Assembly: GCF_003597125.1 (NCBI RefSeq)
Contig: NZ_QYYA01000002.1
Coordinates: 62,001 to 126,000 of the forward strand
Length of the DNA: 64,000 bases
Reading direction: 5' to 3'
Source of the DNA: Alcanivorax profundi
Lineage (GTDB): Bacteria; Pseudomonadota; Gammaproteobacteria; Pseudomonadales; Alcanivoracaceae
The position numbers and the translations under genes are program-made. Shown in pieces: positions 15,388-26,921 of the stretch; the first letter of the stretch is position 1, and every line of letters starts with the position of its first letter. Below the pieces are notes generated by a model. The model was not told the origin of the DNA and made no database searches. It was given only the letters and a program-made list of their open reading frames with translations.

Positions 15388-17901
15388 ATGCGTTTACCCC
15401 TCTGGATCCGATACCCGCTCCTTCTCCTCATCGCCGGCGCCGGTGGCGGCCTGTTGATTCTGGCAGCCAGTTACCTCTATCTGGCCCCTCAGCTACCGCC
15501 AGCCAGCCAGATCCGCGAGGTGGAGTACCAGATCCCCCTGCGCATTTATAGCAGCGATATGAAGCTGGTTGCAGAGTACGGAGAGAAACGGCGTCAACCG
15601 GTCACCTTCGAGGAGCTGCCGCAACCGCTGATACAGGCCGTGCTGGCCGCCGAGGATGAGCGCTTCTTCACCCACAACGGGGTCGACCTCAAAGGTCTGC
15701 TTAGAGCGGCCGTGGAACTCGCCCGCTACCGGGAAATCCGTTCCGGAGGCTCCACCATCACCATGCAGGTCGCCAGAAACTTTTTTCTGGGGCGAGAACA
15801 ACGTTTTCTCCGTAAATTCAACGAGATCGTACTGGCCATACAGATCGAGCGGGTACTCAGCAAGCAGGAAATCCTTGAGCTTTACCTCAACAAGATCTAC
15901 CTGGGCCACCGCGCCTACGGCGCTCAGGCGGCCTCCCAGGTCTATTACGGGAAAGACATTGGCGAACTGAATGTGGCCCAGATGGCGATGATTGCCGGGC
16001 TCCCCAAAGCGCCCTCCGCCTACAACCCCATCACCAATCCGGAGCGAGCCCTGGTGCGGCGAAACTGGATCCTGTTCCGCATGGAGGAAACCGGAGCCAT
16101 CAGCCATGAGGAACGACTGGCGGCCCAGGAGCAACCGGTATCCGCCCGTTTCCACGCTGCCCAACCCGAGGTTGAAGGCGCCTATTTCGCCGAAATGATC
16201 CGCCTCCAGGCCATGGACCGGGTTGAGGCCGACATCTACACCGACGGCATCCGCATCATCACCACTCTGGATAGCCACAAGCAGACTGCCGCAGTACAGG
16301 CCCTTCGCACAGGGCTACACAGTTACGATGAGCGACATGGCTACCGGGGGCCCGTTGCCCAGATTGACACCTCGTCGCTCCCTTCACTGCCCCCCATGCA
16401 GCATAACGACCAGCAAGCCCCTCCCGGGGAAGCCGCAGCACCCCAGACCTCCGAAGACAGTAAGGTCGAACTGGAAAAAACCATCACCGGCCTCAATCCC
16501 AAAGTAGCAGCGTGGGTGAAAGCACTGAAAGAGCATCAGCGGGTCGGCCCACTGCGGCCCGCCCTGGTGACCGAAGTCCGCGACCAGCAGGCCGAAATCC
16601 TCTTTAACGACGGCAAGCGGGCAGAGCTGGCCTGGGAGGACATCCGCTGGGCACGGCGTTTCATCAGCGACAAGTACGTTGGCAACGAAATCAGCAAGGC
16701 CAGCGAGCCCCTTTCCATCGGCGATATCATCCACGTTCGCCCTGTCGGCAGTGATGACAACCGCCGCTGGCGACTGGCCCAGCTCCCACGCGCTCAATCC
16801 GCACTGATCTCTCTCGACCCACAAACCGGAGCGATCCTTGCCCTGCAAGGCGGCTACAGCTTCAAAGCATCAAACTTTAACCGTGCGGTACAGAGCAAGC
16901 GCCAGGCAGGCTCGGTATTCAAGCCCTTCATTTACACTTCCGCCCTGGAAAACGGGTTCACCCCAGCCTCCATCATTAACGACGCACCCGTTGTTTTCGA
17001 CGATGACAAACTGGAAACCGCCTGGCGCCCAACCGGTGCCAGCGGCAAGTTCTACGGCCCGACCCGGATGCGCGAAGCGCTGTATCGCTCCCTGAACCTG
17101 GTATCCATTCGCATTCTCCGCCAGGTTGGCATCAGCCAGGCCATGGGCACCCTGAAACGCTTTGGGCTACCGACAGACACCTTCCAGCGCGATCTCTCTT
17201 TGGCACTGGGAAGCGCCAGCGTTACCCCACTGGAAATTGCCACTGCATACAGCATCTTCGCGAATGGCGGCTACCGGGTTCCTGCTTGGGGCATCCAACG
17301 GATTGAGCGCGAAGATGGCGAGGTGCTTTGGGAGGCTCCGCAGGTTATTCGCTGCGAGAGCCCGTGCTCGGCGCCGTCGAACACAGACAGAAACCCGGAC
17401 ATACAGCCAGCACCATTGATGGCACCGCGCGCGCTGGACGCCCGCGTGGCCTGGCTCATGAACTCCATGCTGCAGGATGTGGTTCGTCGCGGTACCGGGC
17501 ACATGGCCAACCGACTGGGCCGTCGGGATCTGGCGGGCAAAACCGGCACAACCAATGATCAGATGGATGCCTGGTTCTCTGGCTATTCCCCGGATGTCGT
17601 GGCCACCGTCTGGGTAGGCTTCGACAACCCGGCCAACCTTGGCTGGGGCGAGTATGGCGGCAAGGCCGCTCTACCGATATGGATGGACTATATGGGGCCC
17701 GCCCTGGACGGCGTTGCCGACCATCAACTGGAGCAACCTTCCGGTATCGCGACGGTAAGAATCAATCCGGAAAGCGGCTTGCTCGCCCGCCCCGAAAACC
17801 CGGATGCCATCAAGGAATACTTCATTGAAAGCCAGGTTCCCGACCTGGAGCCACCTCTGGGCCCCGCTGGAGGTCATCGCGCACCTGAGCAGATATTCTG
17901 A
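15388..17901 (+). CDS. ponA: Penicillin-binding protein 1A (bifunctional transglycosylase / transpeptidase)
   Basis: Polymerises and cross-links peptidoglycan from lipid II. 837 residues: short cytoplasmic tail, one transmembrane anchor (about 9-31), GT51 glycosyltransferase domain with EDERFF (catalytic Glu89) and GGSTITMQ, an OB-like insert (about 390-470), and the transpeptidase with SVFK (Ser509), SLN and KTGTT (Lys718). The low-complexity stretch around residues 335-360 (Pro/Gln/Glu-rich) is a linker. Divergent from pilM and convergent with the malic enzyme gene, the order known from Pseudomonas. Confidence 0.96.
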   Translation: MRLPLWIRYPLLLLIAGAGGGLLILAASYLYLAPQLPPASQIREVEYQIPLRIYSSDMKLVAEYGEKRRQPVTFEELPQPLIQAVLAAEDERFFTHNGVDLKGLLRAAVELARYREIRSGGSTITMQVARNFFLGREQRFLRKFNEIVLAIQIERVLSKQEILELYLNKIYLGHRAYGAQAASQVYYGKDIGELNVAQMAMIAGLPKAPSAYNPITNPERALVRRNWILFRMEETGAISHEERLAAQEQPVSARFHAAQPEVEGAYFAEMIRLQAMDRVEADIYTDGIRIITTLDSHKQTAAVQALRTGLHSYDERHGYRGPVAQIDTSSLPSLPPMQHNDQQAPPGEAAAPQTSEDSKVELEKTITGLNPKVAAWVKALKEHQRVGPLRPALVTEVRDQQAEILFNDGKRAELAWEDIRWARRFISDKYVGNEISKASEPLSIGDIIHVRPVGSDDNRRWRLAQLPRAQSALISLDPQTGAILALQGGYSFKASNFNRAVQSKRQAGSVFKPFIYTSALENGFTPASIINDAPVVFDDDKLETAWRPTGASGKFYGPTRMREALYRSLNLVSIRILRQVGISQAMGTLKRFGLPTDTFQRDLSLALGSASVTPLEIATAYSIFANGGYRVPAWGIQRIEREDGEVLWEAPQVIRCESPCSAPSNTDRNPDIQPAPLMAPRALDARVAWLMNSMLQDVVRRGTGHMANRLGRRDLAGKTGTTNDQMDAWFSGYSPDVVATVWVGFDNPANLGWGEYGGKAALPIWMDYMGPALDGVADHQLEQPSGIATVRINPESGLLARPENPDAIKEYFIESQVPDLEPPLGPAGGHRAPEQIF

Positions 17902-17938
17902 TTCGCTGGCGGGCCCCCTCCCTCCGCGTACAGACATA

Positions 17939-17967
17939 AAAAAACCGCCCTACGGCGGTTTTTTTTA
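17939..17967. terminator. Bidirectional terminator, ponA / malic enzyme
   Basis: Arms AACCGCC (17943-17949) and GGCGGTT (17954-17960), flanked by an A-run on the left and a run of eight Ts on the right. It works in both directions and sits between the convergent genes. Confidence 0.9.
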
Positions 17968-17993
17968 TGTCGCTCTGAGTTACCCGGAAACAA

Positions 17994-19268
17994 TCAAAGC
18001 TCAGGAAAAATTTCGTCCAGAGAGTTTAGCGGGTAATGCGAGGGATAACCTTTACGCGCCACACCGCAGTCCACTGCCGCACGAGCAACAGCTGCTGACA
18101 CCTTGCCCAGCAAACGCGGATCATTCGGCTTCGGAATGATGTAATCAGCACCGAAGGTCAGCGGCTCGCCGCCGTAGGCGTCCAGCACCTCTTGCGGGGG
18201 CGCCGTGCGAACCAGCTCGGCAATGGCATGCACTGCCGCAATCTTCATCTCTTCCGTGATGGAAGTCGAGCGGACATCCAGCGCACCACGGAACATGTAC
18301 GGAAAACACAGTACGTTATTCACTTGGTTCGGGAAGTCAGAACGGCCGGTGGCCACAATGGCATCGGGGCGTGCCGCCTTGGCCACCTCCGGGCGAATCT
18401 CCGGATCCGGGTTCGCCAGGGCGAAGATGATCGGTTTCTCGGCCATCTTCTTCACCATGTCCGGGGTCAGCATGTCCGGGCCTGACACACCAATAAAGAC
18501 GTCAGCATCTTCAACAGCATCATTCAAGGTGCGCTTGTCGGTATCGTTGGCCAAAGCCGCCTTGTACTGGTTCAGATCATCACGTCGGCTATGAATGACA
18601 CCTTTGCGGTCCAGTACAAGAATATTTTCCTTGCGGGCCCCCATCTCGATCAGAAGACGCACAGAAGCCACACCCGCAGCACCTGCGCCCACACAAACCA
18701 CCTTGATGTCTTCGATACGCTTTTTCTGGATTTCCAGAGCGTTGATCAAGCCCGCCCCCACCACAATGGCGGTACCGTGCTGATCATCATGAAAGACGGG
18801 AACATCGCACTGCTCTTTAAGAATGCGCTCGATCTCGAAGCATTCCGGGGCACGAATATCTTCCAGGTTGATCCCACCGAACGTGCGATGAATACGCACC
18901 ACCGTGTCGATGAACGCCTGGGAATCTTCTGCCTCTACCTCGATGTCAAACACATCGATACCGGCAAAAAGCTTGAACAGGATCCCCTTGCCTTCCATCA
19001 CTGGCTTGGAAGCCAGCGCCCCCAGATTGCCGAGACCAAGGATGGCCGTACCATCGCTGATCACTGCAACCAGATTGCCTTTGGAGGTAAAACGGTAGGC
19101 CAGCTCCGGCTCCCGTGCGATCTCTCGCACTGGCTCGGCCACCCCGGGGCTGTAGGCCAGGCTCAAATCACGGCTGGTCGCCGCTGGCTTGGTCACTTCA
19201 ACACTGATTTTCCCGGGTCGCGGTTTAGCATGATATTCCAAAGCCGCCGTTTTCAAATCCTCGGACAT
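17994..19268 (-). CDS. Malic enzyme (short, NAD(P)-dependent)
   Basis: Oxidatively decarboxylates malate to pyruvate and CO2. The 424 residues cover the malic N-domain ([26 protein letters not shown]) and the NAD(P)-binding domain ([11 protein letters not shown]). The phosphotransacetylase-like extension of the long E. coli MaeB is absent, as in pseudomonads, where a MaeB-type gene sits at the same place between ponA and rpmE. NAD versus NADP preference cannot be read safely, so no symbol is given. Confidence 0.92.
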   Translation of the reverse strand: MSEDLKTAALEYHAKPRPGKISVEVTKPAATSRDLSLAYSPGVAEPVREIAREPELAYRFTSKGNLVAVISDGTAILGLGNLGALASKPVMEGKGILFKLFAGIDVFDIEVEAEDSQAFIDTVVRIHRTFGGINLEDIRAPECFEIERILKEQCDVPVFHDDQHGTAIVVGAGLINALEIQKKRIEDIKVVCVGAGAAGVASVRLLIEMGARKENILVLDRKGVIHSRRDDLNQYKAALANDTDKRTLNDAVEDADVFIGVSGPDMLTPDMVKKMAEKPIIFALANPDPEIRPEVAKAARPDAIVATGRSDFPNQVNNVLCFPYMFRGALDVRSTSITEEMKIAAVHAIAELVRTAPPQEVLDAYGGEPLTFGADYIIPKPNDPRLLGKVSAAVARAAVDCGVARKGYPSHYPLNSLDEIFPEL

Positions 19269-19326
19269 GGTGGTCTCCGCTGGTCCCTTTGAGGGATATA
19301 CACTGTGTACGCAAGGTCAATAAAGC

Positions 19327-19351
19327 AAAAAGCACCCGGCAGGGTGCTTTT
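19327..19351 (-). terminator. Terminator of rpmE
   Basis: Arms AAAAAGCACCC and its mirror GGGTGCTTTT around a four-base loop, 34 bases past the rpmE stop; on the minus strand it is followed by a short T-run. Confidence 0.85.
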
Positions 19352-19384
19352 GGCAAGTCTCAAAAGGGGTGTTCGCTCTCGCGA

Positions 19385-19603
19385 TCAACCCTTCTTGCTG
19401 CGCATCATGCCGAAGCGCTGCTTGAACTTGTCGATCTGGCCGCCGCTGTCAGCCTGCTTCTGCTTGCCAGTATAGAAAGGATGGCAGGCGGAGCAAACGT
19501 CGAGGGACATGTCACCACCACGGGTGGAACGGCTCTCGATCACATTGCCACAGCTACAGGAGTAGGTGGCTGCCTGGTATTCGGGATGAATCTCTGGTTT
19601 CAT
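19385..19603 (-). CDS. rpmE: 50S ribosomal protein L31 (zinc-binding type)
   Basis: Large-subunit protein that bridges to the small subunit. The 72-residue product starts at the ATG at 19603, with GGAG seven bases upstream; the longer open frame is ignored. Zn ligands C16, C18, C37 and C40 are all present, so this is the zinc-containing form that can act as a zinc store and be replaced by a zinc-free paralogue. Divergent from priA, as in many gammaproteobacteria. Confidence 0.97.
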   Translation of the reverse strand: MKPEIHPEYQAATYSCSCGNVIESRSTRGGDMSLDVCSACHPFYTGKQKQADSGGQIDKFKQRFGMMRSKKG

Positions 19604-19753
19604 TGCTGAGCTCCAATCTGTGTCGCTACCTGCCTCTACGACAGGCACCACACGGCTTGCGTCTGGGAAAAAGAAGGCGAATCATAACAGCTTGATTCCA
19701 ATCCGCAAGCGCCATTATGCCCCGCTATGGGGGCTGCAGGCTCAGGAAACTCC

Positions 19754-21928
19754 GTGTCGACCAAACCCGTGCTGCAAATTGCCCTGCCAGTCCCCCTGCC
19801 TGGCTGCTACGACTATCTGTATTCCGGCTCACCGGCGCCGGCACAGGGCACCCGCGTCCAGGTCCCGTTTGGGCGCCGCACCCTGGTCGGTGTAGTGCAT
19901 GGCCAGACCCAAAGCGATTATCCCAAACTCAAGGCCGTCAGCGCGGTTCTCGACGACGCCCCGGTCTTCACCGCAGAACTTTATGCCCTTTGTGAACGGG
20001 CCGCCCGTTATTACCATCACCCGCTGGGCGAGGTGCTCAATTACGCCCTGCCCGCCCTGCTACGCCAGGGTGGCGATGCCCAGCCCAGCCAGGAAAAACG
20101 CTGGCGGCTCACCGAACGCGGCACCCATGTCAGCGACGAACAGGTCAGCCGAGCCCCCCGCCAGCACCAGGCCCTGCAAGTATTGCGCGAACACCCCAAA
20201 GGCCTGAGCAGTGCCATGCTCAACGCCCTCGACGTGGCCTCCCCGGCCCTTAACGCCCTGCGCGACAAGGGCTGGGCCGAACACTTCGTGGTCGAAAACG
20301 GCCCCGGCATCAGCAAGGAGGTACTGGCCGAGCCTCCACTGGCCGCCAACGGAGAGCAACAGCAAGCCATTCATGCCATTCAGGATGCAGAGGGCTTTAC
20401 CCCCTTCCTGCTCGATGGAGTCACCGGCAGCGGCAAAACCGAAGTCTACCTGCAGGCCATGGCGCCCCAATTGGCCGCCGGCAAGCAGGTACTGGTGCTG
20501 GTCCCCGAAATCGGCCTGACCCCGCAAACCGTGCAGCGCTTCCGGCAACGCTTTGCCGTGCCTGTCACCACGTTGCACTCCGGCCTCACCGACCGGGAGC
20601 GACTGGATAACTGGCTGGCGGCCCGGGACGGCAAGGCACGCATCATCATCGGCACCCGTTCGGCCATCTTCACGCCGCTGGCGAATCCCGGCCTGATCAT
20701 TGTCGACGAGGCCCATGACAGTTCCCTGAAGCAGCAGGACGGTTTCCGCTACCACGCCCGCGACCTGGCCACCTGGCGAGCCCAGACCCTGAACATCCCG
20801 GTAGTGCTCGGCAGCGCCACCCCGGCACTGGAAACCCTGCAGCTGGCACGCGACCAGCGCTTCCACTGGCTGAAACTGTCGCGCCGGGCCACCGAGCAAC
20901 AGCGCCCAGGCATCGAAATTCTGGACGCCACCCTCGCGCCTCCCAATCAGCCTCTGCTACCCCTGTCACTGCAAGCCATCAAGCAGTGTGTGGACAACGG
21001 CAACCAGGCTCTGGTGTTTATCAACCGCCGAGGCTATGCCCCCATGATCCTGTGCCAGGATTGCGGCTGGCAGGCAGAGTGCAAACGCTGCGACAGTTTT
21101 CTTACCTGGCACCGGGCCGAAAACAACCTGCGCTGCCACCACTGTGACAGCCAGCAGCGCGTACCATCACGCTGCCCCAGCTGTGGTTCCAGCGCCATCC
21201 ATGAAGCCGGTAGCGGCACCGAAAAGCTCACCGAGCTGCTGGAACAGTCCCTGCCGGTGCCGGTGATCCGCATCGACCGCGATGCCACCCGCCGCAAAGG
21301 GGAACTGGACAGCAAACTCAAGACCATCCGCCAGGGCGACCCGGCCGTGCTGGTCGGCACCCAAATGCTCGCCAAGGGGCACCATTTCCCGAAGCTGGCA
21401 CTGGTAGTGATTCTGGATATGGACGCCGGTTTCCTGAGCGCCGATTTTCGCGGCCCCGAGCAAGCCGCCCAACTGTTGTTACAGGTTGCAGGGCGCAGTG
21501 GCCGCGAAGGTCAGGGCCGGGTATTGCTCCAGACCCGCCACCCGGACCATCACTTACTGCAGCTGGCCGCCAGCGGTGACTACCCGGCCCTGGCCAGCGC
21601 CCTGCTCGAAGAGCGGCGCATGGCCGCCCTGCCTCCTTTCGGCCATCTGGCTCTGTTCCGCTGCGAAGCCATGACGCTGGGCAAGGCCATGGCATTCCTT
21701 CAGGAGCTCGCCCAACAACCGGTCGCCGACGGCGTGAATGTGCTCGGCCCGGTCCCCGCCCCCATGGAAAAACGGGCCGGCCGCTACCGAGCCCAATTGC
21801 TGCTGCAGGCCAGCCAGCGGGCGCCCCTGCATCAGACCCTGGAGCGCCTGCTGGACGCCGCCCGCCAATCACCACAGTCACGCCAGTGCCGCTGGCATGT
21901 GGATGTCGACCCCATCGACATGCTGTAA
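19754..21928 (+). CDS. priA: Primosomal replication restart helicase PriA
   Basis: Rebuilds replication forks at stalled or recombined DNA by 3'-5' unwinding and DnaB loading. I chose the GTG at 19754 (AGGAAA just upstream; product starts MSTKPVLQIALP), 724 residues; an in-frame ATG at 19727 would add nine. The DNA-binding 3'BD, Walker A GVTGSGKTEVYL, the DEAH box in IIVDEAHDSSLK, an eight-cysteine zinc region (CQDCGWQAECKRC ... CHHC ... CPSC) and C-terminal helicase motifs are all readable. It lies opposite rpmE. Confidence 0.95.
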   Translation: MSTKPVLQIALPVPLPGCYDYLYSGSPAPAQGTRVQVPFGRRTLVGVVHGQTQSDYPKLKAVSAVLDDAPVFTAELYALCERAARYYHHPLGEVLNYALPALLRQGGDAQPSQEKRWRLTERGTHVSDEQVSRAPRQHQALQVLREHPKGLSSAMLNALDVASPALNALRDKGWAEHFVVENGPGISKEVLAEPPLAANGEQQQAIHAIQDAEGFTPFLLDGVTGSGKTEVYLQAMAPQLAAGKQVLVLVPEIGLTPQTVQRFRQRFAVPVTTLHSGLTDRERLDNWLAARDGKARIIIGTRSAIFTPLANPGLIIVDEAHDSSLKQQDGFRYHARDLATWRAQTLNIPVVLGSATPALETLQLARDQRFHWLKLSRRATEQQRPGIEILDATLAPPNQPLLPLSLQAIKQCVDNGNQALVFINRRGYAPMILCQDCGWQAECKRCDSFLTWHRAENNLRCHHCDSQQRVPSRCPSCGSSAIHEAGSGTEKLTELLEQSLPVPVIRIDRDATRRKGELDSKLKTIRQGDPAVLVGTQMLAKGHHFPKLALVVILDMDAGFLSADFRGPEQAAQLLLQVAGRSGREGQGRVLLQTRHPDHHLLQLAASGDYPALASALLEERRMAALPPFGHLALFRCEAMTLGKAMAFLQELAQQPVADGVNVLGPVPAPMEKRAGRYRAQLLLQASQRAPLHQTLERLLDAARQSPQSRQCRWHVDVDPIDML

Positions 21929-21976
21929 AAGTGGCTTTATCAGGGCGTGTCGCGGATGCGCGGGCATGAGATTTGA

Positions 21977-23926
<1,950 letters not shown>

Positions 23927-23962
23927 CCCTGACCGCCAGGCTGGCAAGAACCAGGAAGGATC

Positions 23963-24583
23963 ATGGCAAAGAACACAAAACGCGGGGCCAGCCGTAGCCC
24001 CGCTCGCAAGAAAAAAACCCAGCGCCAGGTGCCTGGCTGGGTATGGCTGTTCACGGGTCTGATGGTGGGTCTGTTTGGCGCCTTCCTGTTTCACCTGGGC
24101 AAAACCCAGATGGCCCAGGGCGACAACACGCCCACCACGGTCAAAACCGACAAGCCTGCCGTAAAGAAGGAAGAACCGAAAGGCGACGACTCCCCGCAAT
24201 TCGACTTCTATGCCGTCCTGCCCAAGATGGAAGTGATCGTTCCGCAAAACGAAACGGACACCAGTACCCGTCAGTCGAGCACCGACAACAAACCCAAACA
24301 AAACAACAGTCAGCCAAAGCCCGATGCGGGCACCCGCAACAGCGATGAAAAGTACCTGTTGCAGGCGGGTAGCTTCCGCCGCAACGAGGACGCCGACCGC
24401 CGCCGCGCCGAGCTGATCCTCAAAGGTTTCGAGGCCTCCATCCAGTCCGTAAACCTGGATAGCGGCGACAGCTGGCACCGGGTCATGATCGGCCCCTACA
24501 ACAACCTCAACGCCATGCACCGCGCCCAGGACCAACTGGCCAGCAACGGCATCGAAACCCTGCCGATCAAGATGAAAAAATAG
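23963..24583 (+). CDS. FtsN-like SPOR-domain protein
   Basis: Small bitopic protein of probable septal function. 206 residues: basic cytoplasmic tail (RKKKTQRQ), one transmembrane helix (about 26-46), a Thr/Pro/Lys/Asn-rich periplasmic linker (about 50-120) and a C-terminal SPOR domain beginning at YLLQAGSF, which binds glycan strands lacking stem peptides. A good ribosome site (AGGAAGG) precedes the ATG. A SPOR gene occupies the argS-hslV gap in Pseudomonas too. Called FtsN-like by architecture and position only. Confidence 0.88.
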   Translation: MAKNTKRGASRSPARKKKTQRQVPGWVWLFTGLMVGLFGAFLFHLGKTQMAQGDNTPTTVKTDKPAVKKEEPKGDDSPQFDFYAVLPKMEVIVPQNETDTSTRQSSTDNKPKQNNSQPKPDAGTRNSDEKYLLQAGSFRRNEDADRRRAELILKGFEASIQSVNLDSGDSWHRVMIGPYNNLNAMHRAQDQLASNGIETLPIKMKK

Positions 24584-24660
24584 ACGCCGGCACCCGCAGG
24601 CGGAAGGCGATAGCGCAGGAGCGGTTGTCCGGCTGTGACAGCCCAAGCCCGGCGCTTCAT

Positions 24661-24687
24661 TCGCGATGGAACCACCGCTCCCACAGC
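24661..24687 (-). repeat. REP-like element, TGTGGGAGCGGTGG type
   Basis: On the minus strand it reads TGTGGGAGCGGTGGTTCCAT, with an inner GGTGG/CCACC-like dyad. A second copy is at 61114-61142. Short dispersed palindromes of this make are common in pseudomonad-type genomes. Confidence 0.65.
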
Positions 24688-24716
24688 TTGGCCTGCAGCG
24701 GGAAACGTGCCCTCTG

Positions 24717-24780
24717 TCGGAGCTTGCCTGCAAGCGATAGCCCCCAATCAATGCCCCTTGCTTGCAGGCAAGCTCCCACA
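24717..24780. repeat. REP-like inverted pair, GGAGCTTGCCTGCAAGCGAT type
   Basis: The element GGAGCTTGCCTGCAAGCGAT (24719-24738) is followed 20 bases later by its inverted partner ending GGCAAGCTCCCACA (to 24780). Other copies lie at 54649-54695 (also paired) and 61057-61080 (single). Confidence 0.8.
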
Positions 24781-24850
24781 ACAACACCCCGGCCAACGCC
24801 AGGGGCGCGACCTCCAACCTATCAGCCCACACCCGGACCAACCCGCGCCA

Positions 24851-24883
24851 CCATTCACTGTTAACTGTTAACTATTCACTCCC
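24851..24883 (+). repeat. 7-bp tandem repeat upstream of hslV promoter
   Basis: Heptamer units ACTGTTA, ACTGTTA, ACTATTC and a partial ACT, ending eight bases before the -35 of the hslV promoter. A homologous block lies in the same relation to the grpE promoter (60961-60990). Confidence 0.75.
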
Positions 24884-24890
24884 TTTGAAG

Positions 24891-24918
24891 CTTGAATCCC
24901 CGCCCGCCAGCCCCACAT
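24891..24918 (+). promoter_or_regulatory. Sigma-32 (heat-shock) promoter of hslVU
   Basis: CTTGAAT (24891-24897), 13-base spacer, CCCCACAT (24911-24918), a close match to the sigma-32 consensus CTTGAA / CCCCAT. Transcription would start about 20 bases before the hslV GTG. E. coli hslVU is a known sigma-32 operon. Confidence 0.8.
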
Positions 24919-24947
24919 CAACAGAATCACTATGAAAGGAGCTTAAC

Positions 24948-25472
24948 GTGACCACTATCGTATCCGTACGCCGCGGCAACAGCGTTGTCATCGGCGGTGA
25001 CGGCCAGGTGTCACTGGGTAACACCGTCATGAAAGGGAATGCCCGCAAGGTACGCCACCTTTTTCACGGCAAGGTCATTGCCGGTTTTGCCGGGGGTACC
25101 GCCGACGCCTTTACCCTGTTCGAACGCTTTGAAGCGCAACTGGAAAAACACCAGGGCCACCTGGTCCGGGCCGCCGTGGAGCTGGCCAAGGACTGGCGCA
25201 CCGACCGCGCCCTGCGACGACTGGAAGCCCTGCTGGCCGTCGCCGACAAGGAAGCCTCTTTGATCATTACCGGTAACGGCGATGTGATCGAACCGGAAAA
25301 TGACCTGATTGCCATCGGCTCGGGCGGCCCCTTTGCCCAGGCCGCAGCCACCGGGCTGCTACAGAATACCGAGCTGGGTGCACGCGAAATTGTGGAAAAA
25401 AGCCTGACCATTGCCGGCGATATCTGCGTGTTCACCAACCAACAGCAAACCATTGAAGAACTGAACTGGTAA
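24948..25472 (+). CDS. hslV: ATP-dependent protease HslVU, peptidase subunit
   Basis: Proteasome-like threonine peptidase that forms a double hexamer capped by HslU. 174 residues; start GTG at 24948 with AAAGGAG upstream. After Met removal Thr2 ([10 protein letters not shown]) is the N-terminal nucleophile. GGDGQVSLG and the GSGG motif are the expected active-site surroundings. It is followed by hslU after four bases and preceded by a sigma-32-type promoter. Confidence 0.97.
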   Translation: MTTIVSVRRGNSVVIGGDGQVSLGNTVMKGNARKVRHLFHGKVIAGFAGGTADAFTLFERFEAQLEKHQGHLVRAAVELAKDWRTDRALRRLEALLAVADKEASLIITGNGDVIEPENDLIAIGSGGPFAQAAATGLLQNTELGAREIVEKSLTIAGDICVFTNQQQTIEELNW

Positions 25473-25476
25473 CCCG

Positions 25477-26814
25477 ATGCCTAACCTGACTCCCCGCGAA
25501 ATTGTTCAGGAACTGAACAAACACATTGTCGGCCAGGAACCGGCCAAGAAATCCGTTGCCCTGGCCCTGCGTAATCGCTGGCGGCGCATGCAGCTGCCCG
25601 CCGAAATGCGCGCCGAAGTCGCCCCCAAGAACATTCTGATGATCGGCCCCACCGGCGTCGGCAAGACCGAAATTGCCCGCCGCCTGGCCAAGCTGGCCAA
25701 CGCCCCCTTCCTGAAGGTGGAAGCCACCAAGTTCACGGAAGTGGGCTACGTGGGTCGCGATGTGGAATCCATCATCCGTGACCTGGTTGAAATGGCCATC
25801 AAGATGCTGCGCGAGCAGGAAATTGCCCGTGTCGGTAGTCAGGCTGACGATGCCGCCGAAGACCGCATCCTCGATGCGCTGTTGCCCACTGCCAGAGGCG
25901 CAGAGGAAGACAACAAAACCGACAACAGCACCCGCCAGATCTTCCGCAAAAAGCTGCGTGAAGGCGAACTGGATGACAAGGAAATCGAGATCGACGTGGC
26001 GGCCAATCCGGCAGGGGTGGAAATCATGGCCCCGCCCGGCATGGAAGAAATGACCAGCCAGCTGCAACAGATGTTTTCCAAAATGGGCGGCAGCGGCCGG
26101 CGCAAGACACAAAAACTCCGTGTGCGCGAAGCCTACCGCCTGATCCGTGACGAAGAGGCCGCCCGTTTCGTCAATGAAGACGAACTGAAAGTGAAAGCCA
26201 TCGATGTGGTGGAAAACAGCGGCATCGTGTTCATCGATGAAATCGATAAAGTGGCCAAACGCGGAGAAGGCGGCGGCACCGATGTGTCCCGTGAAGGCGT
26301 GCAACGCGATTTGCTGCCCCTGATCGAAGGCTGCACTGTGTCCACCAAATACGGCATGGTGAAGACCGATCACGTACTGTTTATCGCCTCAGGTGCGTTC
26401 CATCTGGCCAAACCCAGCGACCTGATCCCGGAGCTGCAAGGCCGGCTGCCGATCCGCGTCGAACTCAGCGCCCTGAGCCCGGAAGATTTCCAGCGCATCC
26501 TCACCGAGCCCAAGTGTTCGCTCACTGAACAGTACAAGGCGCTGCTGGACACCGAAGGCCTGAAGCTGGAGATCACCGAGGACTGTATCCGCCGCATTGC
26601 AGAAGTGGCCTGGCAGGTTAACGAACGCACCGAAAACATTGGCGCCCGCCGCCTGCACACGGTACTCGAGAAACTGCTGGAAGAAATCAGCTTCGACGCT
26701 GATTCGCTGTCCACCCAATACCATGACAAGCCTCTGGTGCTGGATGCCGAAGCGGTAGACCGTTACCTCGGAGAGCTGGCAGACGACGAAGACCTGAGCC
26801 GGTATATCCTGTAA
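25477..26814 (+). CDS. hslU: ATP-dependent protease HslVU, ATPase subunit
   Basis: AAA+ unfoldase that feeds substrates to HslV. 445 residues with Walker A GPTGVGKT (57-64), the intermediate (I) domain about 110-230, Walker B VFIDEIDK (252-258), the GYVGRD pore loop and a C-terminal tail LSRYIL that docks into HslV. Co-transcribed with hslV. A strong GACGTC-type hairpin repeat follows the stop. Confidence 0.97.
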   Translation: MPNLTPREIVQELNKHIVGQEPAKKSVALALRNRWRRMQLPAEMRAEVAPKNILMIGPTGVGKTEIARRLAKLANAPFLKVEATKFTEVGYVGRDVESIIRDLVEMAIKMLREQEIARVGSQADDAAEDRILDALLPTARGAEEDNKTDNSTRQIFRKKLREGELDDKEIEIDVAANPAGVEIMAPPGMEEMTSQLQQMFSKMGGSGRRKTQKLRVREAYRLIRDEEAARFVNEDELKVKAIDVVENSGIVFIDEIDKVAKRGEGGGTDVSREGVQRDLLPLIEGCTVSTKYGMVKTDHVLFIASGAFHLAKPSDLIPELQGRLPIRVELSALSPEDFQRILTEPKCSLTEQYKALLDTEGLKLEITEDCIRRIAEVAWQVNERTENIGARRLHTVLEKLLEEISFDADSLSTQYHDKPLVLDAEAVDRYLGELADDEDLSRYIL

Positions 26815-26822
26815 ACGGCTGA

Positions 26823-26880
26823 AGTCTGACGACGGACGTCTGACGCTATCACCCTGCGTCAGACGTCTGGCTTCCGACGC
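26823..26880. repeat. GACGTC-type repeat hairpin after hslU
   Basis: Built of GTC-GAC blocks with a perfect 12-base stem (GACGTCTGACGC 26835-26846, partner 26856-26867, 9-base loop). It starts nine bases after the hslU stop. Related elements: 53257-53288 and 58206-58228. No U-tract, so it is not a classic terminator. Confidence 0.75.
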
Positions 26881-26921
26881 CGGGCCGCTTTCCTGCTATT
26901 ATCCCCGCCGGAGGAAAAACC

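Larger units (their letters stand above)
24584..24947. other. 364-base gap with repeats and the hslV promoter
   Basis: No gene. It holds a REP-like element (24661-24687), an inverted pair of another REP-like element (24717-24780), a 7-bp tandem repeat (24851-24883) and a sigma-32-type promoter (24891-24918). No clear intrinsic terminator follows the SPOR gene. Confidence 0.8.

Noticed and set aside
24851-24883. CRISPR-like tandem repeats
   Set aside because: Units are only 7 bp with no spacers, and no cas genes are in the window.
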